DNA of 15,260 nucleotides from Wandonia sp964447015 (GTDB lineage: Bacteria > Bacteroidota > Bacteroidia > Flavobacteriales_D > Crocinitomicaceae). The notes under the pieces were generated by a model. It did no database searches. It saw nothing but the letters and a program-made list of their open reading frames with translations, and was not told the origin of the DNA. Made by a program: the position numbers and the translations under genes. Shown here piece after piece: positions 15,227 to 15,260 of this stretch; the stretch's first letter is position 1; each line of letters starts with the position of its first letter. Location of the stretch: contig CAYUQU010000078.1 of NCBI GenBank assembly GCA_964447015.1, forward strand, positions 1 through 15,260. The letters are read 5' to 3'.

Positions 15227-15260
15227 AACAAAACACCACGCAATAACGTGGTGTTTTGTT
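15227..15260 (+). terminator. Rho-independent terminator at the end of the T9SS module
   Basis: A perfect 14-bp stem (AACAAAACACCACG with its complement) closes a CAATAA loop and ends in a T-rich tract cut by the window edge. It begins 66 bases after the OmpA-family stop. A-rich DNA on the left means it could also work for a gene arriving from the right. Confidence 0.85.

Overview
The window looks like a chromosomal segment from a member of the Bacteroidota, probably a flavobacterial lineage. Three things point there: a protein with a type B type IX secretion (T9SS) sorting domain, a PorP/SprF-family partner next to it, and AT-rich DNA without Shine-Dalgarno-like leaders. A family-level placement (for example near Crocinitomicaceae) is only a guess. 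There are no tRNA, rRNA, CRISPR or transposase genes.

Region 1 (1-5606, + strand) is a polymorphic-toxin tail with a cargo array. It opens with the 3' end of an RHS-repeat gene, cut by the window edge: the conserved RHS core end is followed by a variable C-terminal domain with an FRHGLW...AHE signature. Behind it are eight small AT-rich genes on the same strand. Five encode short lipoproteins (starts 878, 1321, 2564, 3103, 4595) and a sixth is also a lipoprotein (5184); three others (2307, 3545, 4003; these lack signal peptides) bring the total to nine small genes. The layout resembles an immunity-gene array behind a toxin. Signs of turnover are a paralogous pair (3103 and 5184), a probable frameshift in the first copy, a gene fragment near 2224-2295, and a ~45-bp repeat in front of three of the lipoprotein genes.

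Region 2 (5607-6530) is a junction. It carries a 3' fragment of holB (DNA polymerase III delta' subunit), apparently decayed at its 5' side, then a small secreted WG-repeat protein, then a 15-bp-stem hairpin that can terminate transcription from both sides.

Region 3 (6537-11765, - strand) is one very large gene of about 1742 codons. It encodes a signal peptide, an N-terminal outer-membrane beta-barrel-like domain, eleven tandem Ig-like repeats of about 95 residues, a duplicated Cys-containing domain and a Gly/Pro/Arg-rich tail. The barrel-plus-Ig layout recalls intimin/invasin, although no relationship is shown here.

Region 4 (11883-15260, + strand) is a recognisable T9SS surface module: a secreted protein with a type B sorting domain, an overlapping PorP/SprF-family outer-membrane protein, and an OmpA-family lipoprotein with a long coiled coil, ending in a strong hairpin terminator. 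The first two genes overlap by 4 bases and are very probably co-expressed. By analogy with SprB/SprF, the PorP/SprF-like protein is likely needed to secrete or anchor its neighbour.
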